64,000 nt of DNA. It comes from Acridotheres tristis (Eukaryota; Chordata; Aves; Passeriformes; Sturnidae). This document shows, piece by piece, positions 45,601 through 51,344 of this stretch. Location: the NCBI GenBank assembly GCA_037013685.1, contig CM072894.1:25605529-25669528 (forward strand), in the 5' to 3' direction. Positions within the stretch are counted from its first letter, which is position 1; each line of letters begins with the position of its first letter. Under the pieces are notes generated by a model that was not told the DNA's origin, searched no databases, and saw nothing but the letters and a program-made list of their open reading frames with translations. A program made the translations under genes and the position numbers.

Positions 45601-46375
45601 AGCACGGAGACCCTGATGTCCTCAGCTGCACTGACATCATCCCAGCAGACACCTGAAGTCCTTGCAAGGTGAGGTATCCTCAGCTAACTCCACAAGTGTG
45701 TGTGGGCACTCTTACTGCTTCCACCGACAGTTACAGTGGCCATTTAGACACAGGGCCTTGTTTGCTGTGCTAATAAACTGTAGCTCTCTCTCAGTTTATA
45801 GCATTTGAAATATTACAAATAAACTATAAACTGATGTGTGTATATTATAATTTCACTTCAGGTTTCTTTCCTTATCTCATGTACAGAAAAAATTTGAGAA
45901 ATCTCTTTACAGAAATTTACAGAGATCTGTGCTAGAGGATAAATGGGGGTGGAGAGAGATGCCCCCCAGTTATTTCCAAGCTATAAGGGTGTCAAAAAAA
46001 CAAATGGGTAGAAGCCTTTTCCCTCGCTACCCCATTCTGCCATGCTGATGAGGCAGAATGATGGCAGTGATGGTCAGGCCTTGCAGTGACCATTTTTAAA
46101 GAATGGCAGTGGTGCTACTGCTGCATTGGTTAGATTTAATTCAATTTGCTCTTCTGCGGTTGTCCATTAGAAAGGTTTGTCGGTTGGTCTCATTAAGTTA
46201 CAAGGAGAACAACCATGAATGCTCTTTGAAGAAATACTTCTTTCTTGTAATCCATCATGACAGACCTTTTTGGAGGAGTTTATTTACAGAGCCTTATATT
46301 TTTTTGCCCCATTTTAGCCCAGTTACTGAGGATGCTACAGTAAGAACAAAGTGTTTGCTCACCACTGAACTCTAG
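8862..46375 (+). CDS. EPB41L5: EPB41L5, FERM-domain polarity/adhesion protein (24 coding exons, 5' end outside window)
   Basis: Spliced exons at the positions below give 2124 nt: 707 residues plus stop. The protein runs from the F1 lobe of the FERM domain ([11 protein letters not shown]) through F2 ([27 protein letters not shown]), F3 ([43 protein letters not shown]) and the FERM-adjacent region ([18 protein letters not shown]), then a Ser/Thr-rich tail ending KCLLTTEL. This matches vertebrate EPB41L5 almost residue for residue in the FERM part. Without the cassette exon, 670 residues remain, against about 673 in the matching part of the 733-residue human protein (from memory). Known for the family: it is the orthologue of Yurt/Mosaic eyes, binds Crumbs tails through FERM, restrains apical membrane growth, and acts at focal adhesions and in EMT. 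It is cytoplasmic and membrane-associated. The first coding exon (about 60 residues in human) is not in the window. The last residues T-E-L fit a class I PDZ ligand. Confidence 0.97.
8967..13770 (+). other. EPB41L5 intron w1-w2
   Basis: 4.8 kb intron with no repeat or second gene recognised. The small open frames inside it (for example 9094-9288 and 11898-12188) lack paired splice signals and family similarity. Confidence 0.7.
13771..13813 (+). CDS. EPB41L5: EPB41L5 exon w2 (F1 lobe end)
   Basis: 43 nt after TATTTTTCAG and before GTAAGT. Encodes [14 protein letters not shown] plus the first base of the next codon. Conserved WLD motif of band 4.1 proteins. Confidence 0.96.
13814..14928 (+). 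other. EPB41L5 intron w2-w3
   Basis: 1.1 kb intron. It begins with an AT-rich stretch carrying several TTAATTAA and TAATTA words near 13990-14035. Nothing else recognised. Confidence 0.6.
14929..15007 (+). CDS. EPB41L5: EPB41L5 exon w3 (F1-F2 junction)
   Basis: 79 nt between TTTGCAG and GTAAGAG. Encodes [16 protein letters not shown] then [11 protein letters not shown], the linker into the helical F2 lobe. Starts mid-codon and ends with the first two bases of Arg. Confidence 0.97.
15008..17431 (+). other. EPB41L5 intron w3-w4
   Basis: 2.4 kb intron with T-rich tracts. Overlapping open frames on both strands around 16090-16750 have no splice pairing or recognisable protein. No feature assigned. 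Confidence 0.65.
17432..17476 (+). CDS. EPB41L5: EPB41L5 exon w4 (FERM F2)
   Basis: 45 nt between CCTACAG and GTAAGC. Encodes [15 protein letters not shown] with split codons at both ends. This is the signature F2 helix of FERM proteins (YLQLKxDIL). Confidence 0.97.
17786..17838 (+). CDS. EPB41L5: EPB41L5 exon w5 (FERM F2)
   Basis: 53 nt between TTTTGGCAG and GTGAGT. Encodes [17 protein letters not shown], the conserved CP...A..LAAY..Q stretch of the F2 lobe. Confidence 0.97.
17839..20411 (+). other. EPB41L5 intron w5-w6
   Basis: 2.6 kb intron containing the TA microsatellite at 18581-18663. No other element recognised. Confidence 0.7.
18581..18663. repeat. TA microsatellite with adjoining inverted repeat
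   Basis: A pure run of about 16 TA units spans 18601-18632, flanked by imperfect TA/TG sequence. Just after it, ATATCCTCC (18641-18649) and GGAGGATAT (18655-18663) form a perfect 9-bp inverted repeat around a 5-nt loop. Such tracts are usually length-polymorphic and can extrude cruciforms. Confidence 0.95.
20412..20532 (+). CDS. EPB41L5: EPB41L5 exon w6 (FERM F2)
   Basis: 121 nt between TTTTGTAG and GTACTA. Encodes [26 protein letters not shown] and ending FEKWKEC. AELGDYD is the F2 hallmark. Split codons at both ends join Ala and Arg. Confidence 0.97.
20941..21028 (+). CDS. EPB41L5: EPB41L5 exon w7 (F2 to F3)
   Basis: 88 nt between TTATTTTAG and GTATGT. Encodes [20 protein letters not shown] then YGVDMHIVK. 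The [17 protein letters not shown] block is strongly conserved in band 4.1 FERM proteins and opens the PH-like F3 lobe. Confidence 0.97.
21591..21679 (+). CDS. EPB41L5: EPB41L5 exon w8 (FERM F3)
   Basis: 89 nt between GGCAATTAG and GTAAGC. Encodes [19 protein letters not shown] and GDTKIGLFF, strands of the PH/PTB-like F3 lobe. The Trp codon is split TG|G with the next exon. Confidence 0.97.
21852..21921 (+). CDS. EPB41L5: EPB41L5 exon w9 (FERM F3)
   Basis: 70 nt between TCTGGCAG and GTAGAT. Encodes [17 protein letters not shown] followed by VEDDEQ, continuing F3. WPKI...DFKK is the family signature. Confidence 0.97.
22616..22785 (+). CDS. EPB41L5: EPB41L5 exon w10 (F3 end, FERM-adjacent start)
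   Basis: 170 nt between GCTTTAAG and GTCGGT. Encodes [19 protein letters not shown], then [16 protein letters not shown] (the last F3 helix) and [12 protein letters not shown], which begins the FERM-adjacent domain. Confidence 0.97.
23252..23358 (+). CDS. EPB41L5: EPB41L5 exon w11 (FERM-adjacent domain)
   Basis: 107 nt between CATTTTTAG and GTAAAA. Encodes [32 protein letters not shown] and LQVK. The FERM-adjacent domain of this family is a known target of basophilic kinases; RRSASF and RRPS here fit such sites. Confidence 0.96.
24042..24069 (+). CDS. EPB41L5: EPB41L5 exon w12, 28-nt microexon
   Basis: Only 28 nt, between TTTTTGCAG and GTAAGA. Encodes AYTAKLEET and the start of Ser/Arg, with split codons at both ends that match exons w11 and w13 exactly. 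It stands where human EPB41L5 diverges in sequence (ACATKPEEL, from memory), so it is kept in place but evolving fast. Confidence 0.88.
24070..26289 (+). other. EPB41L5 intron w12-w13
   Basis: 2.2 kb AT-rich intron. No repeat family or exon recognised. The minus-strand frame at 25191-25535 has no splice support. Confidence 0.65.
26290..26332 (+). CDS. EPB41L5: EPB41L5 exon w13
   Basis: 43 nt between GTCTTTCAG and GTAAGG. Encodes [15 protein letters not shown], ending in phase 0. The SQNNGSQ end corresponds to STQSNGSQ of the human linker, as I remember it. Confidence 0.93.
26622..26737 (+). CDS. EPB41L5: EPB41L5 exon w14, last exon common to long and short isoforms
   Basis: 116 nt between GTCTTCAAAG and GTATGT. 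Encodes [31 protein letters not shown] and QQDKK plus TG. The SAPV.VEIENLP.SPG block is conserved. Its open TG end gives Cys when joined to w15 (long form) or Trp when joined to the alternative exon at 30792. Confidence 0.95.
26738..30791 (+). other. EPB41L5 intron before the alternative last exon
   Basis: 4.1 kb. It holds a long T tract at about 28975-28991 and pyrimidine-rich DNA from 30640, leading into the acceptor at 30790-30791. No other gene or repeat recognised. Confidence 0.6.
30792..30960 (+). CDS. EPB41L5: EPB41L5 alternative last exon (short isoform C-terminus)
   Basis: After the tract CTCCCGCTCCCACCGCTCCAG, a very GC- and CpG-rich exon continues the TG end of w14 as Trp. It encodes 56 more codons including stop: [20 protein letters not shown] near the start and [10 protein letters not shown] at the end. 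As I remember it, the human short isoform diverges at this same junction, begins with Trp, contains CQRGG followed by Trp, and ends near AMT. The product would be 441 residues here plus about 60 upstream, close to the roughly 505 of the human short form. It keeps FERM and FERM-adjacent domains but loses the long tail. The last residues T-S-L fit a class I PDZ ligand. The middle is poorly conserved and has drifted to GC-rich codons. Confidence 0.8.
31521..31526 (+). terminator. Candidate poly(A) signal for the EPB41L5 short isoform
   Basis: Canonical AATAAA about 560 nt after the stop at 30958-30960. A second AATAAA lies at 31959-31964. Either could end the short transcript. Confidence 0.45.
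32546..33060 (-). mobile_element. CR1 LINE, 3' portion
   Basis: The plus strand shows the complement of a CR1 3' end: GACACCTCTGGAGATCA, then CAGTTTGTGCCCATTGCCTC, TTGTCC, CTCCTCTCCAGGCTGAACAG, CCCAGCTCTCAGGCTTGCCTC, and GGAAGCCCGGAGCTGGGCAC. These follow the usual order in avian CR1 copies, so the element runs on the minus strand. It is diverged, has lost its terminal octamers, and may extend to about 33500. It interrupts the intron between w14 and w15. Confidence 0.88.
33061..35414 (+). other. EPB41L5 intron sequence before w15
   Basis: Remainder of the 8.7 kb intron. The first few hundred bases may be further decayed CR1. Nothing else recognised. Confidence 0.5.
35415..35581 (+). CDS. EPB41L5: EPB41L5 exon w15 (long-isoform tail begins)
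   Basis: 167 nt between CTTTGCAG and GTAAGC. Encodes [16 protein letters not shown], then an acidic stretch [15 protein letters not shown] and ending EKADSD. It matches CIPLNIDLLNS at the start of the human long tail (from memory); the rest is divergent. Confidence 0.93.
36053..36147 (+). CDS. EPB41L5: EPB41L5 exon w16
   Basis: 95 nt between CTTTTTCAG and GTAATT. Encodes [15 protein letters not shown] then [22 protein letters not shown] sequence (two NI repeats before IQ). LKQLE...SP..S.R.NI.ININ is conserved in the family. Confidence 0.93.
36148..41135 (+). other. EPB41L5 intron w16-w17
   Basis: 5 kb, the second-longest gap between exons of the gene. No repeat family recognised. The 3' part, 40510-40860, is strikingly AT-rich with many TAATTA-type words (see findings). 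Confidence 0.6.
41136..41264 (+). CDS. EPB41L5: EPB41L5 exon w17
   Basis: 129 nt, 43 codons, phase 0 at both ends, between CATGTCTAG and GTAAAT. Encodes [18 protein letters not shown] and [16 protein letters not shown], the best conserved block of the long tail (EVVKLT.KCLNN.IESP). Confidence 0.96.
41834..41895 (+). CDS. EPB41L5: EPB41L5 exon w18
   Basis: 62 nt between TCCTCTCAG and GTAATG. Encodes [20 protein letters not shown] plus AG. It ends in phase 2, which suits both the cassette exon w19 and exon w20 directly. Confidence 0.92.
42538..42648 (+). CDS. EPB41L5: EPB41L5 exon w19, candidate cassette exon of 37 codons
   Basis: 111 nt, a multiple of three, with a long T-rich tract and GTGCCAG in front and a strong GTAAGT behind. 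Encodes [19 protein letters not shown], then [17 protein letters not shown], with split codons compatible with w18 and w20. Skipping it restores the arrangement I recall for the human protein (alanines, Asn/Ser, then VLNENN). It adds a Ser/Pro-rich segment with SSP and TSP. Seen: open frame and good splice sites. Inferred: optional inclusion. Confidence 0.72.
43207..43297 (+). CDS. EPB41L5: EPB41L5 exon w20
   Basis: 91 nt between CCGTTTCAG and GTATCA. Encodes [19 protein letters not shown] and [11 protein letters not shown]. It corresponds to the VLNENN...LITPAD region of human EPB41L5. Confidence 0.9.
44230..44307 (+). CDS. EPB41L5: EPB41L5 exon w21
   Basis: 78 nt, 26 codons in phase 0, between TTCCATAG and GTAAAT. 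Encodes [20 protein letters not shown] and TEATPR. The SLTENLID motif is conserved. Confidence 0.95.
45108..45149 (+). CDS. EPB41L5: EPB41L5 exon w22
   Basis: 42 nt, 14 codons, between TATTTGTAG and GTGAGT. Encodes [14 protein letters not shown]. The TPRWIVP motif is invariant as I remember the family. Confidence 0.96.
45535..45668 (+). CDS. EPB41L5: EPB41L5 exon w23 (penultimate)
   Basis: 134 nt between CCCATTCAG and GTGAGG. Encodes [19 protein letters not shown], then [16 protein letters not shown] and AG. Its phase-2 end joins the normal last exon as Ser. The same phase would also fit downstream acceptors at 47919 and 51288. Confidence 0.93.
46318..46375 (+). CDS. EPB41L5: EPB41L5 exon w24, last coding exon and stop
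   Basis: After CCCCATTTTAG, encodes [19 protein letters not shown] then TAG (46373-46375). KCLLTTEL is the canonical C-terminus of EPB41L5, so the long isoform ends here. T-E-L fits a class I PDZ ligand. Confidence 0.97.
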
Positions 46376-47918
46376 AAGAAGGAGTCTCTGAAACCCTCAC
46401 CTTGTAAAAACTCAGATCTTTTAACGTATCTCCAAGGGATCCTTCCAAAAGACTTGCTTGGGATCAAACTCATGTGGAACAGGAGTCAGCCGGCTGGTTT
46501 GCCAGGATCCAGGAAGAGACTTCTACATTTATCACAATCTAACTGGAATTGTAGCCTGAACCAGGATGTAAAACCACATGCACATTTGATCTTCTCTCTC
46601 GGGAGAAGCAAAATGTCACACTGGAGCTAGTTCTGCACTGAGGAAAAGAAAACAGTTGTGTTCTGCTCGTGCTGGGTTAATGGTTCCTTACCCTGAGCCG
46701 GCTCTGGTGCTGCTGGAAGGTGTGGCAGAGCTGTGGGGTGTGAGACGGGCCGTGGTGGCTGTGGAATAATGAACATCGCAGGGATGATGAGAACTCGCAG
46801 GGCCACCTCGTGGCCGTGCCCTGCACGGGCTCTCCATGGTGGTCACTGTCCTGTACAGCCAAGAACATTTTCTTCTGTGTGATTACTCCCTCTGGTTTTC
46901 CTTCATTTTACCAACACATACTCTACTTTTTGGCCTTAACCCCCTTAATAATCCTTTCACGCCCTGTTACAGTACCTGGAAAGCATGAAAATCTAGTCCA
47001 TCAGTGACCAGCTATGTAGACTGGATTTGAGCTGCTGCTCATTGCAACCAGGAAAGTGCAAATTACCTGCCAAACAGCTTGTAGCATTAGCAGAATACAG
47101 CAGAGGTCCCACATTTGACACTGATCATTTCATTTCCTACATGATTCAAATACATGCAATTTAGACTAAAGATCTGTGTGTTTTAAAAGCCAAAGCAGTG
47201 AAGGTGTGAGTGCAGCTTACTTCAGGAACTGCTTATTGATTAGTTTTGTTGTCTTCTAGGACTAGAAAGGAAAAGAATTTTCTTGTTTCTCTTCATGCTA
47301 TTTCTGGGTGTTTTTTTCAGGTGCTGTGCTTCAAGAATACTTACCAAGTATTTTTGCAGCATGAGGGTACAGCTGGATCAGTTTTTAACACCACTTTGAA
47401 TCCTGTTCCAAGTGTCACCTGATAGTTCTATGTGGAACAAATAATAGAAAGACTAGCGTGAAAATAGGAAAAAAATGTGAAAAATTCCTGTAAGCAATTC
47501 ACTTCTCTGTAGAAGAGAAGGTCAGAGCACACATTCCAGGGAGCAGGTGAAGGTCTTTGGGTGTCAGGTGAAGTTTGGGGTATACAATGCATACAGTTCA
47601 GAGATCATTTGAGCTCTGGGCAGCAGTATCATCACATGGACCCTGGTGATACAGCCTGTGAAAAAAGTAATGCAGAGTCAAAAGGAGGAGAAACAAAGAT
47701 GGTGAATCCCACATCTTAATAGGGATGCACAGATGAAACAAGTGTGATCTTTCTTTTGGAGGAAGAGGTTTGTACATATGACTGGGCATGGAGGGTGTTT
47801 TCTGCTGCTGTTTGTAGATACTTATATGCATGTGGTTCTTAGAAACAAATGTGAAAATTGGTTCTGGAACCTGTATGCACAACTTCATTTCTGCCCATTG
47901 GCTGTGTGCACGTCTCAG
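46376..47918 (+). other. EPB41L5 3' UTR and flank
   Basis: No AATAAA or ATTAAA seen in this interval; the first downstream ones are ATTAAA at 48391 and AATAAA at 49010-49015. The end of the normal 3' UTR is therefore not fixed. A GC-richer patch lies at 46670-46860. Confidence 0.5.
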
Positions 47919-47959
47919 TGCAAACAAAGGTCTGGACCAAAACACTATGGATTGTGCAG
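47919..47959 (+). CDS. Set Q exon 1 (candidate)
   Basis: 41 nt between GTGCACGTCTCAG and GTAAGC. Encodes ANKGLDQNTMDCA with split codons at both ends. Short, so the weakest of the three. Confidence 0.35.
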
Positions 47960-50143
47960 GTAAGCTGGGCCCAGCGAAGCTGCTGCATTCAGACCAAGGT
48001 GTTCGTGCTGCTGTTGCTCTTGTTTTCTTCTTTGCAAGGTGCTGAATGCGTGTTAAGGGAGAAGCCACATGGATTTTATGTGGCCCGCTGCCACTTCTCA
48101 AAACCCCTGAGGCCTTAATAGAGGAATGTAGGGACCAGAGAAAGCTGGTAGGACTGACATACCAGAGTGACTCTGCAGGCAGTGATTTGCAGCCCTTGCC
48201 TGAAGAACCAGGATTTGAGGATTGGTGGCAGGTGCACCTGGGCAGGTCCTGCTCCCGCACTGCCAGAGGAGCAGAGCTGCTGCCCCAGACCAGGCACAGG
48301 GTTCCTGCTCCCAGCCCTTCAGCTCTCTCATTGCTGCTTCCAGTTGAGTATTGGCTTTCTTTATACTTTAAAGTCTGAGTCTTACTGCTTATTAAAATGT
48401 AGAAGATTCCTAATTCAAATATCAAATGTCATAGTCTGGATTAATAATGCAGTTGCCAGCAAAGTTCCTGCAGGAAAAGGGAAGCAATGGCTGCAACAGT
48501 CTGCTTCCTGCACAAAGCCAGGACTGTGTGTGGAAACTTGGCACTTGCTATTCATCTGTTTGCTCAGCAGCTGAGCTGGCATTCGCCAGCTACATGTGTT
48601 GGGTTTGTAAATAGACAGAATGCAGTAGCATTTTCTTAGGCATGTTTGATATTTGGCTCTTCCCATTGGGTTCAGGAGCTCTGAGAACTGTCAGCTTGAA
48701 TCCTTCCCAAAACTGGAATAACAGAAGTTTACAGTTTTCCAGCACTGCGTGTTGAATACCATCCTTAGACTCCTCCCGAGCCATCACAGCAAATAACAAG
48801 TAAATAGTGTGTGGTGAGTGTGTCCCCTAAAATCTAAATGGCTCCAAATAACAACTGTTATTTCAGCATGGTCAGAATAGCAGTGGTTGGAGGGGAATGT
48901 TGCAATTACACACATTCACACACAGAGAAACTTCAAAGAGGTGAGGATTTCCTCAATTTTCAGAGGACTAATATTTGAAGTTTCACATAAAAATGCAAAC
49001 ATTTCAGCTAATAAATTGGGAAGTTGCAATATCTAAGATTTGGGGCTAAAAACCTAACTCTTCCCAGCAATATATGATACTTCGAGCAAATATTCACTCA
49101 ATTTATCTTGATGTAGCTTCCTTAGCTAACCAAATCATTGCTTATATAGGGAGCCTGGCGAGACCAAGGTGGCACAAGTTTGTGATCTGAACATCCTGCA
49201 GTTTGGCATCACTGTTCTGCTTTGCAGCTGGAGGTACTGAGTTACAACATGACTGACTAACAGGTAGCATAGCATTACTCATCACCTGCGTTTTATCAGA
49301 CACAAATAGGATACTAGTTCCTGCAGCTAGTGTTACAAAGTATCAGTTAATGCCTGTGTGCTACTGAGAAGAAAGAGTTTTCCTGCCATTGCTATACTAT
49401 TGATTGATTGGCTGTAGGGTCTAAGCGTTCTCTTAAAATCTATTTTTTGGTATTTGTTTAAAGAGATTTATTTATAAAACTTTTGTGTGAATTTGGTGTC
49501 AGGATGCTGGCAGGTCTGCGAACCACTTAAAAGCTGTATGAGTTGACAGGAATGAATGAATGAATTCTAAGTGATTGGATCTGAAAGTAAAAGTGATTTT
49601 ACTCCAGTCACATTCTGTGATTGGAGTAAAAGGTTTTATAGAAATTGAGTGTTTATAATAACAGCATCCCAGCTCTTTATCTCAAACTGATTAACCTGAG
49701 AGAGATGTATTTTGGTCTCACCCATTTAAGACCATCAGAGTCTGCATGTGCTGCATGCATTTACAGACTTAGGAAATGGCCATTAAAATACGGGACTTGA
49801 GGCTTTCTTACGCAAGAATTAAAGCAATCTCTTCTTTAGTTCAGTCGTAATAGTGTTCAGTATTAGGTAGATTATATGACATAAATTACCTGCTTACCTG
49901 TTAATCATTCATGGTTAATGAATTAGCTTGAATATATTTTATTTTAGACTTAAATTTTAGTCATACTTTGTCGAAGACAGCTATGTAAGACAATTTTTTG
50001 GACACAACTTCAGCAAGAAAATTTGCAACCCTGTCAGAGCAGCTCAGGTGAACAGTCCAGCTATGTATGGGGCTCTGTACAAAATGTTTGTCGTCCTTGC
50101 CTGCTCTCCCTTTGTCTGCACTCTGCTCCTTCTCATTGCATGA
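47919..50143 (+). CDS. Set Q: unrecognised plus-strand coding exons with hydrophobic C-terminal tail
   Basis: Three candidate exons downstream of EPB41L5 join without phase conflict. They give an acidic segment (GLDQNTMDCAEECRDQRK, DLQPLPEEPGFEDWWQ), then SYFVEDSYVRQFFGHNF, KKICNPVRAAQ, and a closing hydrophobic stretch of about 23 residues (MFVVLACSPFVCTLLLLIA) before TGA at 50141-50143. The tail looks like a C-terminal membrane anchor. The upstream end needs a phase-2 donor, which EPB41L5 w23 offers (AG|T, Ser). It could be an alternative EPB41L5 end, or the 3' part of a separate gene whose first exons I cannot see. I do not recognise the protein. No transcript evidence; the call rests on open frames, composition and splice sites. 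Confidence 0.45.
48122..48231 (+). CDS. Set Q exon 2 (candidate)
   Basis: 110 nt between GCCTTAATAG and GTGCAC. Encodes ECRDQRKLVGLTYQSDSAG and DLQPLPEEPGFEDWWQ in phase 0 at its end. Composition is strongly protein-like. A 275-codon minus-strand frame covers the same DNA but has no splice or family support. Confidence 0.45.
49961..50143 (+). CDS. Set Q exon 3 (candidate last exon, hydrophobic C-terminus)
   Basis: After CTTAAATTTTAG, 61 codons including TGA: SYFVEDSYVRQFFGHNFSKK, ICNPVRAAQVNSPAMYGAL, then a hydrophobic end. It begins in phase 0, matching Q exon 2. A possible GT donor at 50056 (CTCAG|GTGAAC) would shorten it. Confidence 0.5.
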   Translation, partial: SYFVEDSYVRQFFGHNFSKKICNPVRAAQVNSPAMYGALYKMFVVLACSPFVCTLLLLIA

Positions 50144-51287
50144 AGCAAAGACATCCTGTTGGGATGAGTGTGTCCTTCACAAACAGCACTGGATGTATTT
50201 TTCACATTGTGAACATATTCTGGTACAATCCAAATCTACTGATGAAGTGATAGCAGCTGTGTTCCACAGCCAGCTAGCATTTAAAGCTCTATCTGGGCAC
50301 ATAGTGTTTCTGTTAGGAAGTTGTAGTATCTATTTGTATATATATGTAGCTGTTAGACACTGTAATGCCACAGCTTTCAAATGCAGCTGGACAATCATAG
50401 CTTTTCAACCAAAAAATACACCGAATATGTTAATGGCCTTTCAGTGACACAGGTGTGGTCCGGGTATGTTTGCTCCAGGTGTTGGCACCACAGACAGGAG
50501 TGCAGGGCCCTCCCCACAGTGCCGTGGCAGAGGCAGAGCTGCAGTGGCTCCTGGCAGTGCTGGGGGGATGCAGGTGCTCAGCACAGCCCCTTAAAGCCAG
50601 GGCCCAGCTTGGTGTCACGAGTGGCTTCGTGTTGCTGCTGGCCTGAGGAGCAGGCACTGCCACAGCACTGACCCACAGGGTCTGGAGCCACAGGATTCTC
50701 CTGCAGAATTCACCTCCTTTTGACTGCTTGGCTTGAGCACTCTGCTCCATAAACACACACACCCCCTACCTATATAACTGGACAAACTTATTTTTAAAGT
50801 TTATAAGAATATTTTTTTAGCTAGATTTGTTTTGTTAAAGCCACACTAACTACTGTATTTTTACTTTTTATATGTAAAGCTTGACAATAGCTCTCAATGT
50901 ATAATTTATTTGTTGTTTTTTTATAAAACAAAGTGCACCCTCTTGCTTCTGTTTCACAACACTGGTGACATATGAACTGTCCTAGGCACTGCACTGAGAT
51001 CTGTATTGAAACTGTACATGGGAACAAGTAGATCTGTAGTCCACTCAACTCGGTCTTGGAATGTTTATGCTGTAGTTTTGTCTTAAATACACCATGTCAG
51101 TGCAAAACTCTTGCAGAGTCATCTTTAAGCCCCTTGGGTTACATGGGCACAGCACTAAGAGGTGGGTCAGCTGGGGCTTGGGACACTGGGTTGCTGCTCT
51201 TAACTTAGCCTGTTGTCAGTTAAAGCATAACTCAAAACAGCACCTAAGATGTAGATGCTAAAGAATGAAATGCCTTTTTTCCAACAG
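50144..51287 (+). other. Candidate 3' UTR of set Q and flank
   Basis: A GC-rich block (50450-50690) with open frames in several registers is followed by AT-rich, UTR-like sequence. A weak variant poly(A) signal AATACA lies at 51086-51091. No repeat recognised. Confidence 0.4.
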
Positions 51288-51344
51288 AACTGAGATTGGC
51301 CAGGAGGACTCTCCGAGTGCAGTGCCTTTGAAAACCACTCCAAG
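51288..51344 (+). CDS. Set P exon 1 (candidate)
   Basis: 57 nt, symmetric phase 2, between CTTTTTTCCAACAG and GTGTGT. Encodes TEIGQEDSPSAVPLKTTP with split codons either side. Confidence 0.5.

Noticed and set aside
47598..48425. Longest open frame of the window, 275 codons on the minus strand
   Set aside because: It lies antisense to set Q exons 1 and 2, has low-complexity Ser/His/Leu composition, and shows no domain or splice context. Best read as a shadow of plus-strand coding and UTR sequence.
50455..50646. Leu-rich plus-strand frame opening at a GTG after GACACAG
   Set aside because: Several registers are open in this GC-rich block, and no partner exon matches its phase. It probably belongs to the UTR of set Q.
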